NCBI GenBank assembly: GCA_008973525.1
Contig: WACJ01000519.1
Coordinates: forward strand, 1,054,001 to 1,118,000
Reading direction: 5' to 3'
Length of the DNA stretch: 64,000 bases
From: Stenopsyche tienmushanensis
Lineage: Eukaryota; Arthropoda; Insecta; Trichoptera; Stenopsychidae
Both the position numbers and the translations under genes were made by a program. The notes under the pieces are model-generated. The model was not told the origin of the DNA, did not search any database, and worked only from the letters and a program-made list of their open reading frames with translations. This document shows positions 1-10,600 of the stretch, piece by piece; the stretch's first letter is position 1, and each line of letters starts with the position of its first letter.

Positions 1-152
1 TGAAAGTATTCGAATGTTTATATAAAAAGTCCAATTTATTAATTCAATATATCTTCACATCACTCCCCCCTTGGAAGCCCTTTGGTCGCATTTTTCTCCA
101 GTTTAATTCCCATATTTTAACCTGTGTCAATTTTGTTTTATAAGATCGCAAA

Positions 153-498
153 AAATACCTGATTGCTGGACGAATGGATGGGAATAAACCGGGGTCGAAT
201 AGAAATACTCCTCTTCTCTAAATAATGTATTCCACACTAGAGAGAGAGATATGGCTGCAGAAGGGACGACCTCCCGCAGTCAAGGCTAACCGATGACTCT
301 CCCGATTCCCGCTTCCTGCACGTCACTACCTAATCTGCAACGTCGCACGCGTAATAAACGATCGGTCGGTATTTAGGTGCAATATCTCCGCAGGGTCACA
401 AGAGATGGCGCTGTTAAAATAATATATTGCACCTGAAGAGAGATGGAAGATGTCGCTGCTAGCAGCGCTTCTACGTGGGGTTAGTAAATCGCCCACAC
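153..498 (-). repeat. LTR copy 1 (tRNA-Leu-primed family), partial
   Basis: Minus-strand copy of the window's commonest repeat. It carries the CTGGACGAATGGATGGGAA segment, the GGCTGC hairpin region, AGATGGCGCTGTTAAAA, the TTGCACCTGAAGAGAGATGG block and the AAATCGCCCA terminus. No internal retroviral genes adjoin it, so it is a solo or truncated LTR. Confidence 0.8.
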
Positions 499-1950
499 CA
501 CACTCTTTCTACCTTAACTTCGACCATTCTCGGTCGAACATGTGCTTTATATAAAACAAATTTACAAAAAATAGAATAGGTTTCATAGTTGTCCCTCTCT
601 CTCAAAATAATCTCACAAAAAACAATCTCATATTGGGTGCACACTTGAGTGATCCAGTGAGAGTATGCACGCACATGTTGCGAGCAACGCTCAGTAGCGC
701 TTTATTTATAATGCCATGCTACTAATTGAATATTTATTCAAATTATGATGTTAAACGTTACTTTTACGATTTTTTGCAATGCTATTTATAAGTGAACCAT
801 TGTTATGAGTTTTCTATCCTACCCCATAACAGCCATCCTCTTCGTTTTGTCAATGAGTTTTAAATAGTACCAATGGGATCCCAGTCTTTGCGATAGTTCT
901 TCTATTGTTTACCGTGGTTTTGACTCGGTTAGGGATTTTAGTGCATCGTTTTTTGTTCATCCCTTAAGTTTTTATTATCGGATTTAAATTTCTGGAACCA
1001 ATATTGGCATCTGCAGAATGTTATCACTTCAACATATTTGAGTGTTTTATAGGATTTGGTAGCATTAAAATTTTACAGAGATATTTCCGTCACTGTGTCT
1101 AGATACAAACAGAGCACAAAATATATGAATACTTTCGGGTCCACCTAATAAATTACTTACTAAAAAACTCGGGATGGATATAGCATTAATAACAATAATG
1201 AAATTCGATTAAAAAAAGTAATTTAATAACTAAGTATTCCCGTCGTGCCGTACAATAACATATGCTTTATCGTTGTATATGAATCGATCATTTATTGTTT
1301 ATTCCATAATATATTGGGTATAAGAAAATATATAAATTTAAGCTCAATATGGAATTTAAAAATATGGAATATTTCATTGGCTAAACTCACTATCTAGTCA
1401 AGCTTTTGAAGGATCGGGGTCATAATACAACGTTCGTCCCTATTAGAATATTGTAACAGGGCGCCATTATACGTCGTCCCGAAAATTTCATACGCAATTT
1501 CACTGCGTCAACGCCATGGATAGACGTCCAAATTTTTACTCGAACCCGGGAAGGCTTCCCTCTTCTATTTTCCACCGATGGCCCAAACGTGAAAAATTAA
1601 CGACGTACGTGTCATTTTCCAGGAAGCGTGGGAGTGCTAAGCGTTCTTATCCTCCGACCTCTACCACCCACTTCTGGAATACAACGCACTTTCCCCGAAA
1701 ATAATTATATTGTTACAAGCCACCGTCGGGAGAGGGGGGGGGGAGGATTGCTGAATAAAAACTATAATCGACATGCTCCTGAATTATTTAATGCCGGTGA
1801 AAAATTCAAGAACGCACCGGTGCGTTCATTCAGAAAGGGACGTCAAAGCAATGAATATCACTCGATTATTAAAGTTGGGTATTATTAAAAATATACTCAT
1901 ATTTATTTTAAATATTATAATTTATTCACGTATAAAATATTTGGTCGTGC
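499..1950. other. no gene seen
   Basis: AT-rich sequence. Short open frames at 1516-1964 overlap each other and show no domain or repeat signature. G-run at about 1733-1744. Confidence 0.5.
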
Positions 1951-2290
1951 TTAAGGTCGTCTAGAAAGTAAGGTTAAAAAGACGCCTGAAGTTTGTTTAA
2001 TCCCGCGTGTTTGTCGGCCATCTTGTTCAGTCACTGTAAATTCTTCCGATGGGGAGGTCATCGCGCGTTCCAGCCACCTCCCGTTCAAGCGAGATTCGCG
2101 CGGTTATCAAATGTTTGATTTTGACAAACAATAGCGCCGCGAATATCCATTGGAAGCTCGCGGAAGTTTATGGTAGTAATGTGATGAGTCGACAATATGT
2201 CATAAAATGGATTAGATTATTGGTGCCTCGACTACAGAAATGTCTCGATTTTGACGGTGATTATGTTGAAAAATTGTTCGATATAAGTAT

Positions 2291-3135
2291 CCCAAAAGTC
2301 ATGAAATATATTTTGTTTTATAAAGATTTATCGTTAAAGTACACAGCATCTACACATTTTTTCCAGGGACTCTCCTATGCTCGGTATGCCCTTTCGAAGA
2401 CCTCGACAGGAACCTCCTTAGAGTTGTCGTTACAATCGCTTAGATAGTCTTAATGCCGTTGTAGCGTGGGCGATTTACCATCGTCTGAGCAGATTTAATT
2501 TTCCAGATTAACAGCGAAATCGTCCGTCTCTCTTCAGGCGCAATGTGTTATTTTAACAGCGCCATCTCTTGTGGCCCTGTGGAGACATTGCACCTGCATA
2601 CTGACCTAACGCTTCTTGCGCGTGCACCTTTGCCGGTTGGAGAGTGACACACAAGAAGCGGGAGTCGGGAGAGTCACCGGTTAGCCTTGGCTGCGGGAGG
2701 TCGTCTCTCCTGCAGCCAGATCGTGTGGAATAAATTGTTATTTAGAGAAGAGAACCATTCTAATCGACGCCCGTCTATTACCATCCATTCGTCCAGAAAT
2801 ATCCAGTTCAGTCCAGACTCTGCTCCCAAGAGCGCCCCTGCCTTTACGTTACACTGTTTTGACACAATAGGCAGCGTTGACAGTCTATTCTTGAGGTAAA
2901 AAATCTTTGTGGAACACATCCTTGGTGACTAAAAGGCAATCAAAATTGCTTTCACTTTGGATTTGCTCATCTCGTTGGCGACATGTTGCATGAGCAATTC
3001 GTGAGTTTCTGATGCTCGCGGCAGACTGAACGTCAGTCCATTGTAAAGCCAAGGGTCCCTTCCATCTCACCTAACTAGTTGAAATATGTTGCGACCAGTA
3101 AATGTGTAGCAAAAATATATTTCATGACTTTTGGG
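2291..3135. mobile_element. TIR element nested in mariner
   Basis: CCCAAAAGTCATGAAATATA at 2291 recurs in inverted orientation ending at 3135, with about 25 bases matching. The LTR copy at 2460-2800 lies within. It could be a MITE that was later invaded. No transposase is seen. Confidence 0.6.
2460..2800 (+). repeat. LTR copy 2
   Basis: Begins TGTAGCGTGGGCGATTTACC, the family's left end, and runs through the paired inverted repeats, the GGCTGCGGGAGG hairpin and GGAATAAATTG to CCATCCATTCGTCCAG. The right terminal part is missing. Confidence 0.85.
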
Positions 3136-3220
3136 ATGCATCTTGTATGGTTGTTAAATTAAATACAAAGATTTTTCGATCCCAAATAAATGTTGTAACC
3201 TTACTCTCTGGATGACCCTC

Positions 3221-4782
3221 GAATGTCCCTATATGTATTTTGGCAAAAAATTCTGATTAAATTCTCGGCATTTATTTTCTCCATTTTTTGATTTATAGAA
3301 TGAGATAATAAATTCTTTCTGCCTTCGAGAGCTTTTCATGATTCAAATAAAAAATATATAAAAGGGAGCTCTGACAACCCCACTATTCCAATCACAAATG
3401 GCATTGATCAATAAAGCTAGTGGCGAGGAAAATTAGCCTAAATTTGTAATAACAGACATTTTCCCATTTTCTCATTTCCATATGACAATTCGAACAATCG
3501 ACCGCTCGGCGGTATGATAATAATTCAAAATTAAATTAAAAATAACCCGAATGGAATTTTCCGTTCGAATTTCCCAAATGAAATCAGCCCCGTTCGAAAA
3601 ACAAGAGCCGGGAAATGGCATTTTCATTCATTAAGACGTCGATATCGATCAACCCCATGTTCAACTTCGCATATTAACAAATCCGCCGATCTAATCTTTG
3701 ACCCACATTGCCAACTTTGCTTTCACCTTTCTTCGTCCCGAAAAGAACAAGTTAATTTTCCGGATTATTCGTACGAACTTACGGCTAAGCCCCGCTGTAA
3801 TCGTATTTCTTAGCGTTTTAATTCGAACACACATTTAAAGCTCTGGAAACATCCGCATCTAGACGAATTCACAGCAATTTTTTGTTATATCCGGATTACA
3901 TGGACTTGGAAACAAAGCGCCATCTTAGCAATATATTAATACAGCTCTGCAGTTACGGAGCCTCCAATTTTGTTATTGCTTGTATTCAATAGGTCAAAAA
4001 TGGTTTTTGTCTCAGCGAAAGCCATTGAAATTTACGCACGGTCTCCAGATCTGACACCGATGGATTTCTTTGCCTGATTTTGACACAAATCAGATTAAAA
4101 AGTTATGATGATTTAAAGGTGAAATTTTGGGTATTTTTTTAAAAATGTTGAAAAAAAAATCTATTTCGACAACTCTAACACTTAAGACATAGGACCTATG
4201 TGTGAAACGTAGCAAAAAAACCCCTAACCCCCAAAAAAAAATTAGATCCATGTGCAAAACATCCTGTAGAGTCACATCGCCATAAATTCAATATTGAATA
4301 TTGTTTTTGGTGTAAGAATAAGTCTATCTTACAATCGAAGACTTTTTCTAATTGTTTATAAAGTACATGTTATAGTATACAATTTTCCTTCCGTAAATGA
4401 TATCCTCAAGTATTATTTGATTACTAATTGGGGGTTGATTTTCAAGGGCGCATTGACGATAATCGTCCATTTCATTATTTCATACTCGAGTATTAGCACT
4501 GTAAGTATGGTTGTTTATAAATTAATAAATAAACAGCACACAGACGGATGTGAATTGCTTGTAATAAAGCCTCTATTAATTGGAAACTCCATTATACCAC
4601 ATTAGGTATTTTATGTCAAATTTGCTCATTACAAGCACCCGTAAGTAAATCAATATTGATTACTAAATACGACTTAATCATGGAAATTACTAGTATGTTA
4701 ATGTTATGTAAACATGCTTTCAGCACTTGACTTCATTGGTAGTATGTGACCTATCGGCTTAAGTTGTCGGGACAATTACGAG
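3221..4782. other. no gene seen
   Basis: AT-rich. About 3450-3900 is less repetitive and slightly richer in GC. No convincing coding region; the frame at 4294-4605 has no recognisable motif. Confidence 0.5.
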
Positions 4783-4835
4783 AGTCATCCAGAAATTAAG
4801 GTTATAATATTTGTGTAGAATTGAAAAATGCTTGT
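4783..4835 (-). repeat. mariner family A 3'-end fragment
   Basis: GAGAGTCATCCAGAAATTAA and the following ATTTGTGTAGAATTGAAAAA match the 3' TIR and 3'UTR of the element at 1951-3220, reversed. An R1-like fragment follows within about 100 bases. Confidence 0.6.
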
Positions 4836-4899
4836 ATTTAATTGCCAGTTCTTTTTGGATTGGCTTTTGGATCCTTTTTTTTCCTGTGGGAGGGGAATC

Positions 4900-5550
4900 T
4901 TACATAAAACACTCTGGGCGTTGACGGCCCCAGGGTAGTCAGATTCTTACTGACTTAACCCCTCCTTGTCATTCTCTGTCCCCCTGGTATTGTTTATCAC
5001 TCACAGTCCTCTTTGGCGGTCATCAATTCCTCTATAAACTCCCACCAAAGGTCCCAGTTCTTCTTGCTCGCCATCATGCTGTGGACCATGTCTTCGATTT
5101 TGAGCTCAGCTACCCCAAGTGCTTGTTTCAACGTGTTTCTCTGGGACGACCAAGTCTCAAAGTCATCATCGTCGTCAACTTCCGTTTGACAGTGGTGATA
5201 CGCCGTGGATGCCTCCTTGCCAATCCGCTTTAAGTACGCTCCGAAACAGCCTTGGTCCGTCAGTACTTGAGTTAAGCGGAAGGTCGCCTCTTCTTGTTTA
5301 CGGGTCCCCCACCTGCTTATGATTGGTATAAGTCGGTGGGTCGGCCTTCCTTTGCTGGACTGTTCCCATTCCTGTTGCCAGGCTTCCCTCAGTTTCTGCT
5401 CGTGCTCTGCACGTTTTACTGTATTCAACCTTCGCCCTACATCTGGGGATTACATTGGACAGTTCGCGGAGTTTCATAACACATGTCTGCAGTGCGGTGA
5501 AAAAGGCGGTGGACACATTCGGCAAGATGTCGAGGATAGTAGCGAGTGAT
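4900..5550 (-). mobile_element. R1-like non-LTR ORF2 C-terminus fragment
   Basis: The 143-residue minus-strand frame 4997-5428 carries [29 protein letters not shown], a degenerate HHC zinc-knuckle region and WSSQR, the C-terminal region of R1/Jockey-type ORF2. An out-of-frame continuation lies at 5298-5525, showing a frameshift. The reverse transcriptase core is absent. About 4880-4996 looks like its 3'UTR. Confidence 0.8.
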
Positions 5551-5559
5551 TGGGGAATT

Positions 5560-6110
5560 AGAGGACGTCCCCTCCTGACTGCCTACAAGGGTATTTTCTT
5601 GGCCATCTCAGCCTGTTGCAGGGCTAGCGGGTCCCTTCGATACTCAAATCTAAAGCATTCCACGTGGCGCCCACTGATAGTCTTTCAATATTGGCGGGTA
5701 TCTTTCCTCTGGATCTGGAGATCCAATGTCGGGTGGCGAAGTTCCTAACCGAAAACGGTTCTATTCCGGTAAGCGACAGCAGGAGTGCGAAGCGGATGCC
5801 TCCGACGCGCTAGGCAATCTTTGCCAACGCGTTAAGGAGGCGTCGTTAGATAGCTGGCAGGAGAGGTGGTCTACGTCTACTTTCGGTCGCCATCTCTATC
5901 AATTTTCCCCCCTCGGTTAGGAGCCGCCTGAGATATCGCTGGGTCATTCCGGATTACTGGACATTCCAGTTCCTCACAGTGCACGGACGCTTTAGGGCTT
6001 CGCGTTTTTAGGTTTAGAATTTCCCCGATTTTGAAGTGTTTGTGCGGAGATCCTGTCATGGGGCGCAGACTACGTTCTGTGGACATGTCCGAGAATGGCG
6101 TCCGATCACA
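5560..6110 (+). mobile_element. R1-like non-LTR fragment, opposite strand
   Basis: Read on the plus strand in shifting frames: AYKG.., ILAGIFPLDLEIQCRVAK, WQERWSTSTFGR, FQFLTVHGRFRA and CHGAQTTFCGH.., in the usual order for the RT thumb and C-terminus of R1-clade ORF2. At least three frameshifts or stops break it. It lies head-to-head with the minus-strand fragment before it. Confidence 0.75.
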
Positions 6111-6175
6111 AGGCGCTCATTCAAAGTGTCAGCGGTTTGAAAGGCGGACCGGTTGGGCACACAAAGCTTGTGATC
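6110..6175 (+). repeat. repeat family F fragment
   Basis: GTCAGCGGTTTGAAAGGCGG and ACCGGTTGGGCACACAAAGC match the 'CGGACCGGTTGGACACACA' family seen at 23330, 50745 and 55960. Confidence 0.5.
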
Positions 6176-6400
6176 AGTACGGCTTTGTCTGAACAGCCTA
6201 ACCCACTTCGTGACATGTTATCAACACATGGCATCACTGCCATAAACTTCCACGAGCTTACGATGGATATTCGCAACGGCGTTCAAAAAACGTATGACCG
6301 CGCGGAACTCGCACGAATGGAAGGTGGCGGGAACGCGTGACGACCTCTCCATCGGAAGAATTTACTGTGACTGTACAAGATGGCCGACAAACACGCGGTA
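6175..6400 (-). repeat. mariner family A 5' fragment
   Basis: The minus strand reads a mariner 5'UTR (GTCGGCCATCTTGTACAGTC), start region and HTH (ANIH.KLVEVYG). Broken by stops. Confidence 0.7.
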
Positions 6401-7482
6401 CCAAATAAATTGACATTATTATGATCAATATTTAATTAGCTGTTAATAGAAGTCCGGTTAGAATTTTCACGCGGCCATTTCAGGACGTTGGGGCCATCGT
6501 GAGATTTCACATAAAATATTGTATATAACGCCAATGGAAAAATTCCCAAAGTTTCGCTTCGTGTTTTGGCATACAAATGAAAGGGTATATAATCAGTTTG
6601 CTGTATAACTCGTATGTGGAATGTCAGAAATGAAATACGTGCACGGCAAATAGTATAAAGCCATTCGATATACGCACTAGGTCACGTGTTTGTACAGGAT
6701 GATTCGAAAGACTCCGCCGCAAATATTTATCTACTCGGAGCCGTAATAAAGAACTTGCGTAAGCTGAAAAAGCATGTTTTACACCCTCAGATGGTACGTG
6801 TAAAAATAGAGGGTGAATTACAACGCCTCAAATAAAACTTACAGTAAATTTTGGAGTGGGGCTGTGGTGGTGGTGGTGGGGGGGGGATGTTTGGTTTTTA
6901 GCTTTTTTGGCACGTTTCTGAGTGATCGTTTCCTTTGTGTGCTTTGAACAATTGAATTATATTGAAATAAAACCGCCAAAAGATCAATCTTCTGCTCTCG
7001 ATGCGAAAAAGTAAACAAGGGATTGATACATATGTCTACATGGCGTATTATAATCAAAGCGCGACTGAATCATTTGTTATATGTGCTTCCGTGAGAACGC
7101 TTCTAATCCCTTAATGCAGCAAAGCTGCATGCAATCTGTGCACTGTATTGATTAGATCTAGTCACAGAGATTAACTATGAAAGCGTCCACATGGAATAAT
7201 AGTTACGTCGTCACATTAAAAATTGAAAATTTAATTGAAATACACCCGACCCAGAAAGCCATTGATTTTTTTCATCATGCTCCTCCTTCCTCATTATGCT
7301 ATATTGGTGTCAGAAGTGGATTTTTTTCCATTTGCCCAAAATGCACATCAATCAATCAATTTTTTTTGGGATTATCCTTCCGGAATAACACAAAAATTTT
7401 CATCGACCCAAATATGACAATTTTGCTTATTGACTAATTCATCCATTTTGAAATGAGCTTCAACGTTTCAAATATTTTTCAG
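6401..7482 (+). other. intron upstream of dpr exon 1
   Basis: No gene seen. It ends in the pyrimidine-rich acceptor TTTCAAATATTTTTCAG. TTGGTGTCAGAAGTGGATTT at 7303 resembles a tRNA-Leu primer-binding site but has no LTR next to it. Confidence 0.5.
6855..6890 (+). repeat. GGT/G-rich simple repeat
   Basis: A GTGGTGGTGGTGG run passes into a run of about nine G. Simple sequence only. Confidence 0.8.
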
Positions 7483-7668
7483 GTGATGGAGGCTGTAGAA
7501 GGCGAAGTCATGGTGATGCTGCATCTCCGGCTCGTTGCTTGCAGCCTCATTCGATCGGAGCCATCTCATCTTCAGCAGCCAATTAAAATTTAATAGCAGC
7601 CATGAGGAGATTCTACTCCATCGTCTGTGTCCTGTCACACCTCACCATCTGCCAACTGACAACCACCG
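7483..7668 (+). CDS. dpr20: dpr exon 1: 5'UTR plus signal peptide
   Basis: The exon opens after a TTTTTCAG acceptor at 7482, so at least one 5'UTR exon lies upstream, outside or unrecognised in this window. UTR is 7483-7601 and coding is 7602-7668. The start ATG sits in CAGCCATGAGG and encodes [20 protein letters not shown], a basic N-terminus with a hydrophobic core and a short polar end. The donor is CACCG|GTAAAT at 7669, leaving phase 1 (a lone G), which pairs with AT at the exon 2 acceptor to make Asp23. Confidence 0.85.
7486..7593 (+). promoter_or_regulatory. upstream ORF in dpr 5'UTR
   Basis: ATG at 7486 opens a 35-codon frame ending at TAA 7591-7593, eight bases before the main dpr ATG and out of frame with it. 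It includes two further in-frame ATGs at 7510 and 7516. An uORF so close to the main start would be expected to reduce or regulate Dpr translation; that is inference. Confidence 0.6.
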
Positions 7669-10600
7669 GTAAATCTCCCATTGAATTCATATACTTAGGT
7701 GTAGACTATTTGTATTATTGCCATCGACAAAATGGGGATTTGGAGTTTTCCACTCTACAAGTCGAGGAATCCGACCGTTTGCGAGTCTTTAATTTATGCG
7801 AATTTATTAGCATAAGTTCGGAAGAAGTTGAAATATTTAGATCGCTTCCTCGCACCATCCAGAGTCCATGGTCAAATAAACTTTTATTATCAATTTGTTG
7901 AAGTTGGAGTGGTTAAAATTTCACGACGGGACGCCGCAAGCCCTGCGATGGCCGTTCCAGGATTTTTTCACTCCTGGATTTATTGCCAAAGTTTGAAACG
8001 ATTCTCATTCTTAGAGACTTGATACATTCTTATGGCGGAGTTCATAAATTATTTACGCAATATAAACAAACGTGGCGAACAAAGGGCGTACTCCATTTAA
8101 ATGTCCTATAATTTAACGGCTTTGATATATTATATCTTGGGGTGAAATATTTTACATTTATAATATTTTTTAAAAAATAGCACCGTTTTTATGTGGCAAA
8201 ACTGGTTGATCTGATGTGCAATTTCGTATGCAAAATGATGCATCAATTTCCAATTTGTCATAATTATATACATTCATAAATATTTCGTGTGGATTTTAAT
8301 TCGGTTATGGATGAAATGATTTATTTGGAGTTGATGAATTGACATTTTTATTTGGTGTGCAGTAACAAAACGATATACGACCATTAGTTTCCGCTCCCCT
8401 TTTATTTAATTCCGATCATTCATCAATCAAAACGATTTGCTAATAAATTGATTAAAATCAATTGGTGTTATATTTTATCAGTGTAACCCCAATGGACTTG
8501 ATTAAACCCTGGATTACTAATCAATATTCTCGCAGACAACACATTTGGAACGCATCAGACATGTATGTATTTTCCCTAACCCTATCAGACTGGAAATCGT
8601 GAGACAGAGACAGGTGTCTTGCATCTCATCATACACTCGTGCATCGATAGCAAAGTCGTACCGTAAAGGTACCCCTACACGTCTAAAAAAATTAAATATA
8701 TTTTTATAGAAACTCGTAAATGTTCATACTTACTATTCAAAAAAAAATATCATGTTCTAAAGAATCTTTTAACCGTCATAAAATTGAGAAATAATTAACT
8801 GAAATCGCTATCGTCTTATAAGCTATTAAGTTCTTTCAACAAAGTTAAGACGATTTTCGTTCGCGTTGTCCTGAGAGCAGGCGTTTGTTTTGATAATTAA
8901 GATACTTGCATCATTTTTATCGTTAACTAATTTTGTTATTCCCTCTTGACTGTTCTGGAGTGGCGTTATTAGCCGATTATCACCACTCCTTTGCAAAATC
9001 TACTCTTTCAGAAGTAAACTGGTAGGCTTGCACGGTAATCCTATTATTTTATTTTCGCAACACATTAATAGGCAAAAATATCTGAACAACAAAAAAGCTG
9101 ATCTCATGCAAGTTAAACATTAAGAAATATTAATATATATAAATATATATTGCAAATTAAAGTAAGTTAAAATAAATTAGTAAGATAGATAAATATATAG
9201 GTTATATGGGTAGAAGAAAGTCTAATCTCGCTTGCGATCTCATTTGCTGCAAGCCACGTATGTAAATTAGCCTCTTGGGAAGTTTCCATGGTCGTTCAAA
9301 TCATAGTAGGGTCCGGGTACAAGTGGCCGCATATGTGTTCAACCAGTCCGCCTTTCGGATCGCTGATACGATGAATAAGCGCCTCGCGATTGAACGCCAT
9401 GTCCAAATAAATCCATAGAATATAGTCTGTGTCCATGAACGGATCTCCGCATGAACGCTCTGAGATCAAGAAACTGCCTGTGCCTTGTGAGGAACTACAA
9501 CGTTCGTACGAAAAATAATTAAAACAATGAACGGATAAATAAAAGTAGCCAAAATCAATGATATTTTTTTAAATGTTGATATATTTTTTAAATGCGGTTA
9601 ATTGAAAAAACGCATAGCTTTCGTTTTTATTTTTGAAATAACGCGGTAAAATTCTGCCGTGACGTACAAGATCAACCAATGACCGCTCGATGGTGACATT
9701 AGCGTAAAGAGGGGAAATGGTTTAGCCACACTGCCAGGCTCTCACCCGACAGTAGTGTGAGGTTACGGAGACACTACTCACTAAAACTTATCCATATTCT
9801 ACAGCATTTTCATGCCCTAGCCTCCGTTATCATTGAAATTACCATGTTGTTAGGGGAGATCTAGCTGAATCCCAGCTCCTCCCGTGGGTACTCCCGTGGG
9901 GTACTCCGCTCCACAGTGGTGTTACTTTGGGCCGGTCTCTTCGTCTATTTTGTGTAGATAGCTACCAAAACAAACGTGCCCGGTGAGGACAAACAACAAA
10001 ATGTGCCCGGTGAGGAACTGGGTCAAGTGGTTGACCGTGCTATCTTGCTACCCAGGTTCTCAGGTTCGGTATTGGCTCGTGCGTCCACCGACCTTTAGCG
10101 TTGTACCATCGGGACTGCCACGCCGCCATGGTTCTTTGCTTAGCGCTATTCTTGTCTTCACCGTTCTGAATTGCCTGTCGTAAGCGAGCAGGTCGATTAG
10201 TGGTATGGCAGTCAGTGCCAGGACGGCGCCTGGCCCTTCGGCCCATATCGACGCGCCGTAGAATAGTTCACTACCTCGTTGTAGAGTCGCCTCCTGTTTG
10301 TTTTTGGGCCACCAGATCCTAATCTAACTTAACTTATAAGGACGTCTACATTGACATGTCACCGAATACTAGCGTAGTAAGACGATGTGCGTCTTGAATG
10401 ACTTCATCAACGATATCTTCGAGTTCATCGTTGTTGAAGCTTCGCGTCTGGCCCAATACAGCAAGTGATCCCCGATCACCAATAGGGAGATCCGCCGTGA
10501 GGACCTTACTTCCTAGCATCTTACTACTAGCACCAAGTAAACTCAACTGACCTGCTGGGGAATTTTATATGTATTATTTTAATCTGCAATTCAACCCAGT

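Larger units (their letters stand above)
1951..3220 (+). mobile_element. mariner family A, deleted, with nested insertions
   Basis: The left TIR (GGTCGTCTAGAAAGTAAGG) and the right TIR (rc GAGGGTCATCCAGAGAGTAA) enclose a transposase N-terminus from 2049 (EIRAVIK, SAANIHWKL, NVMSRQ). That fuses directly to the C-terminal tail (LQKCLDFDGDYVEK), with the catalytic core deleted. Another inverted-repeat element (2291-3135) and an LTR copy (2460-2800) sit inside. It is not functional. Confidence 0.85.

Noticed and set aside
2049..2447. SETMAR-like domesticated host gene
   Set aside because: No SET domain, and it sits between mariner TIRs with a deleted catalytic core, so it is an ordinary dead element.
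4997..5428. 143-codon minus-strand frame as a host gene
   Set aside because: The [17 protein letters not shown] and WSSQR motifs belong to R1-type retrotransposons, and it is truncated and frameshifted.
7303..7322. TTGGTGTCAGAAGTGG as a functional LTR primer site
   Set aside because: No LTR end lies next to it; the same holds for 20949, 36587, 39842, 48448 and 61100, which are at best remnants.
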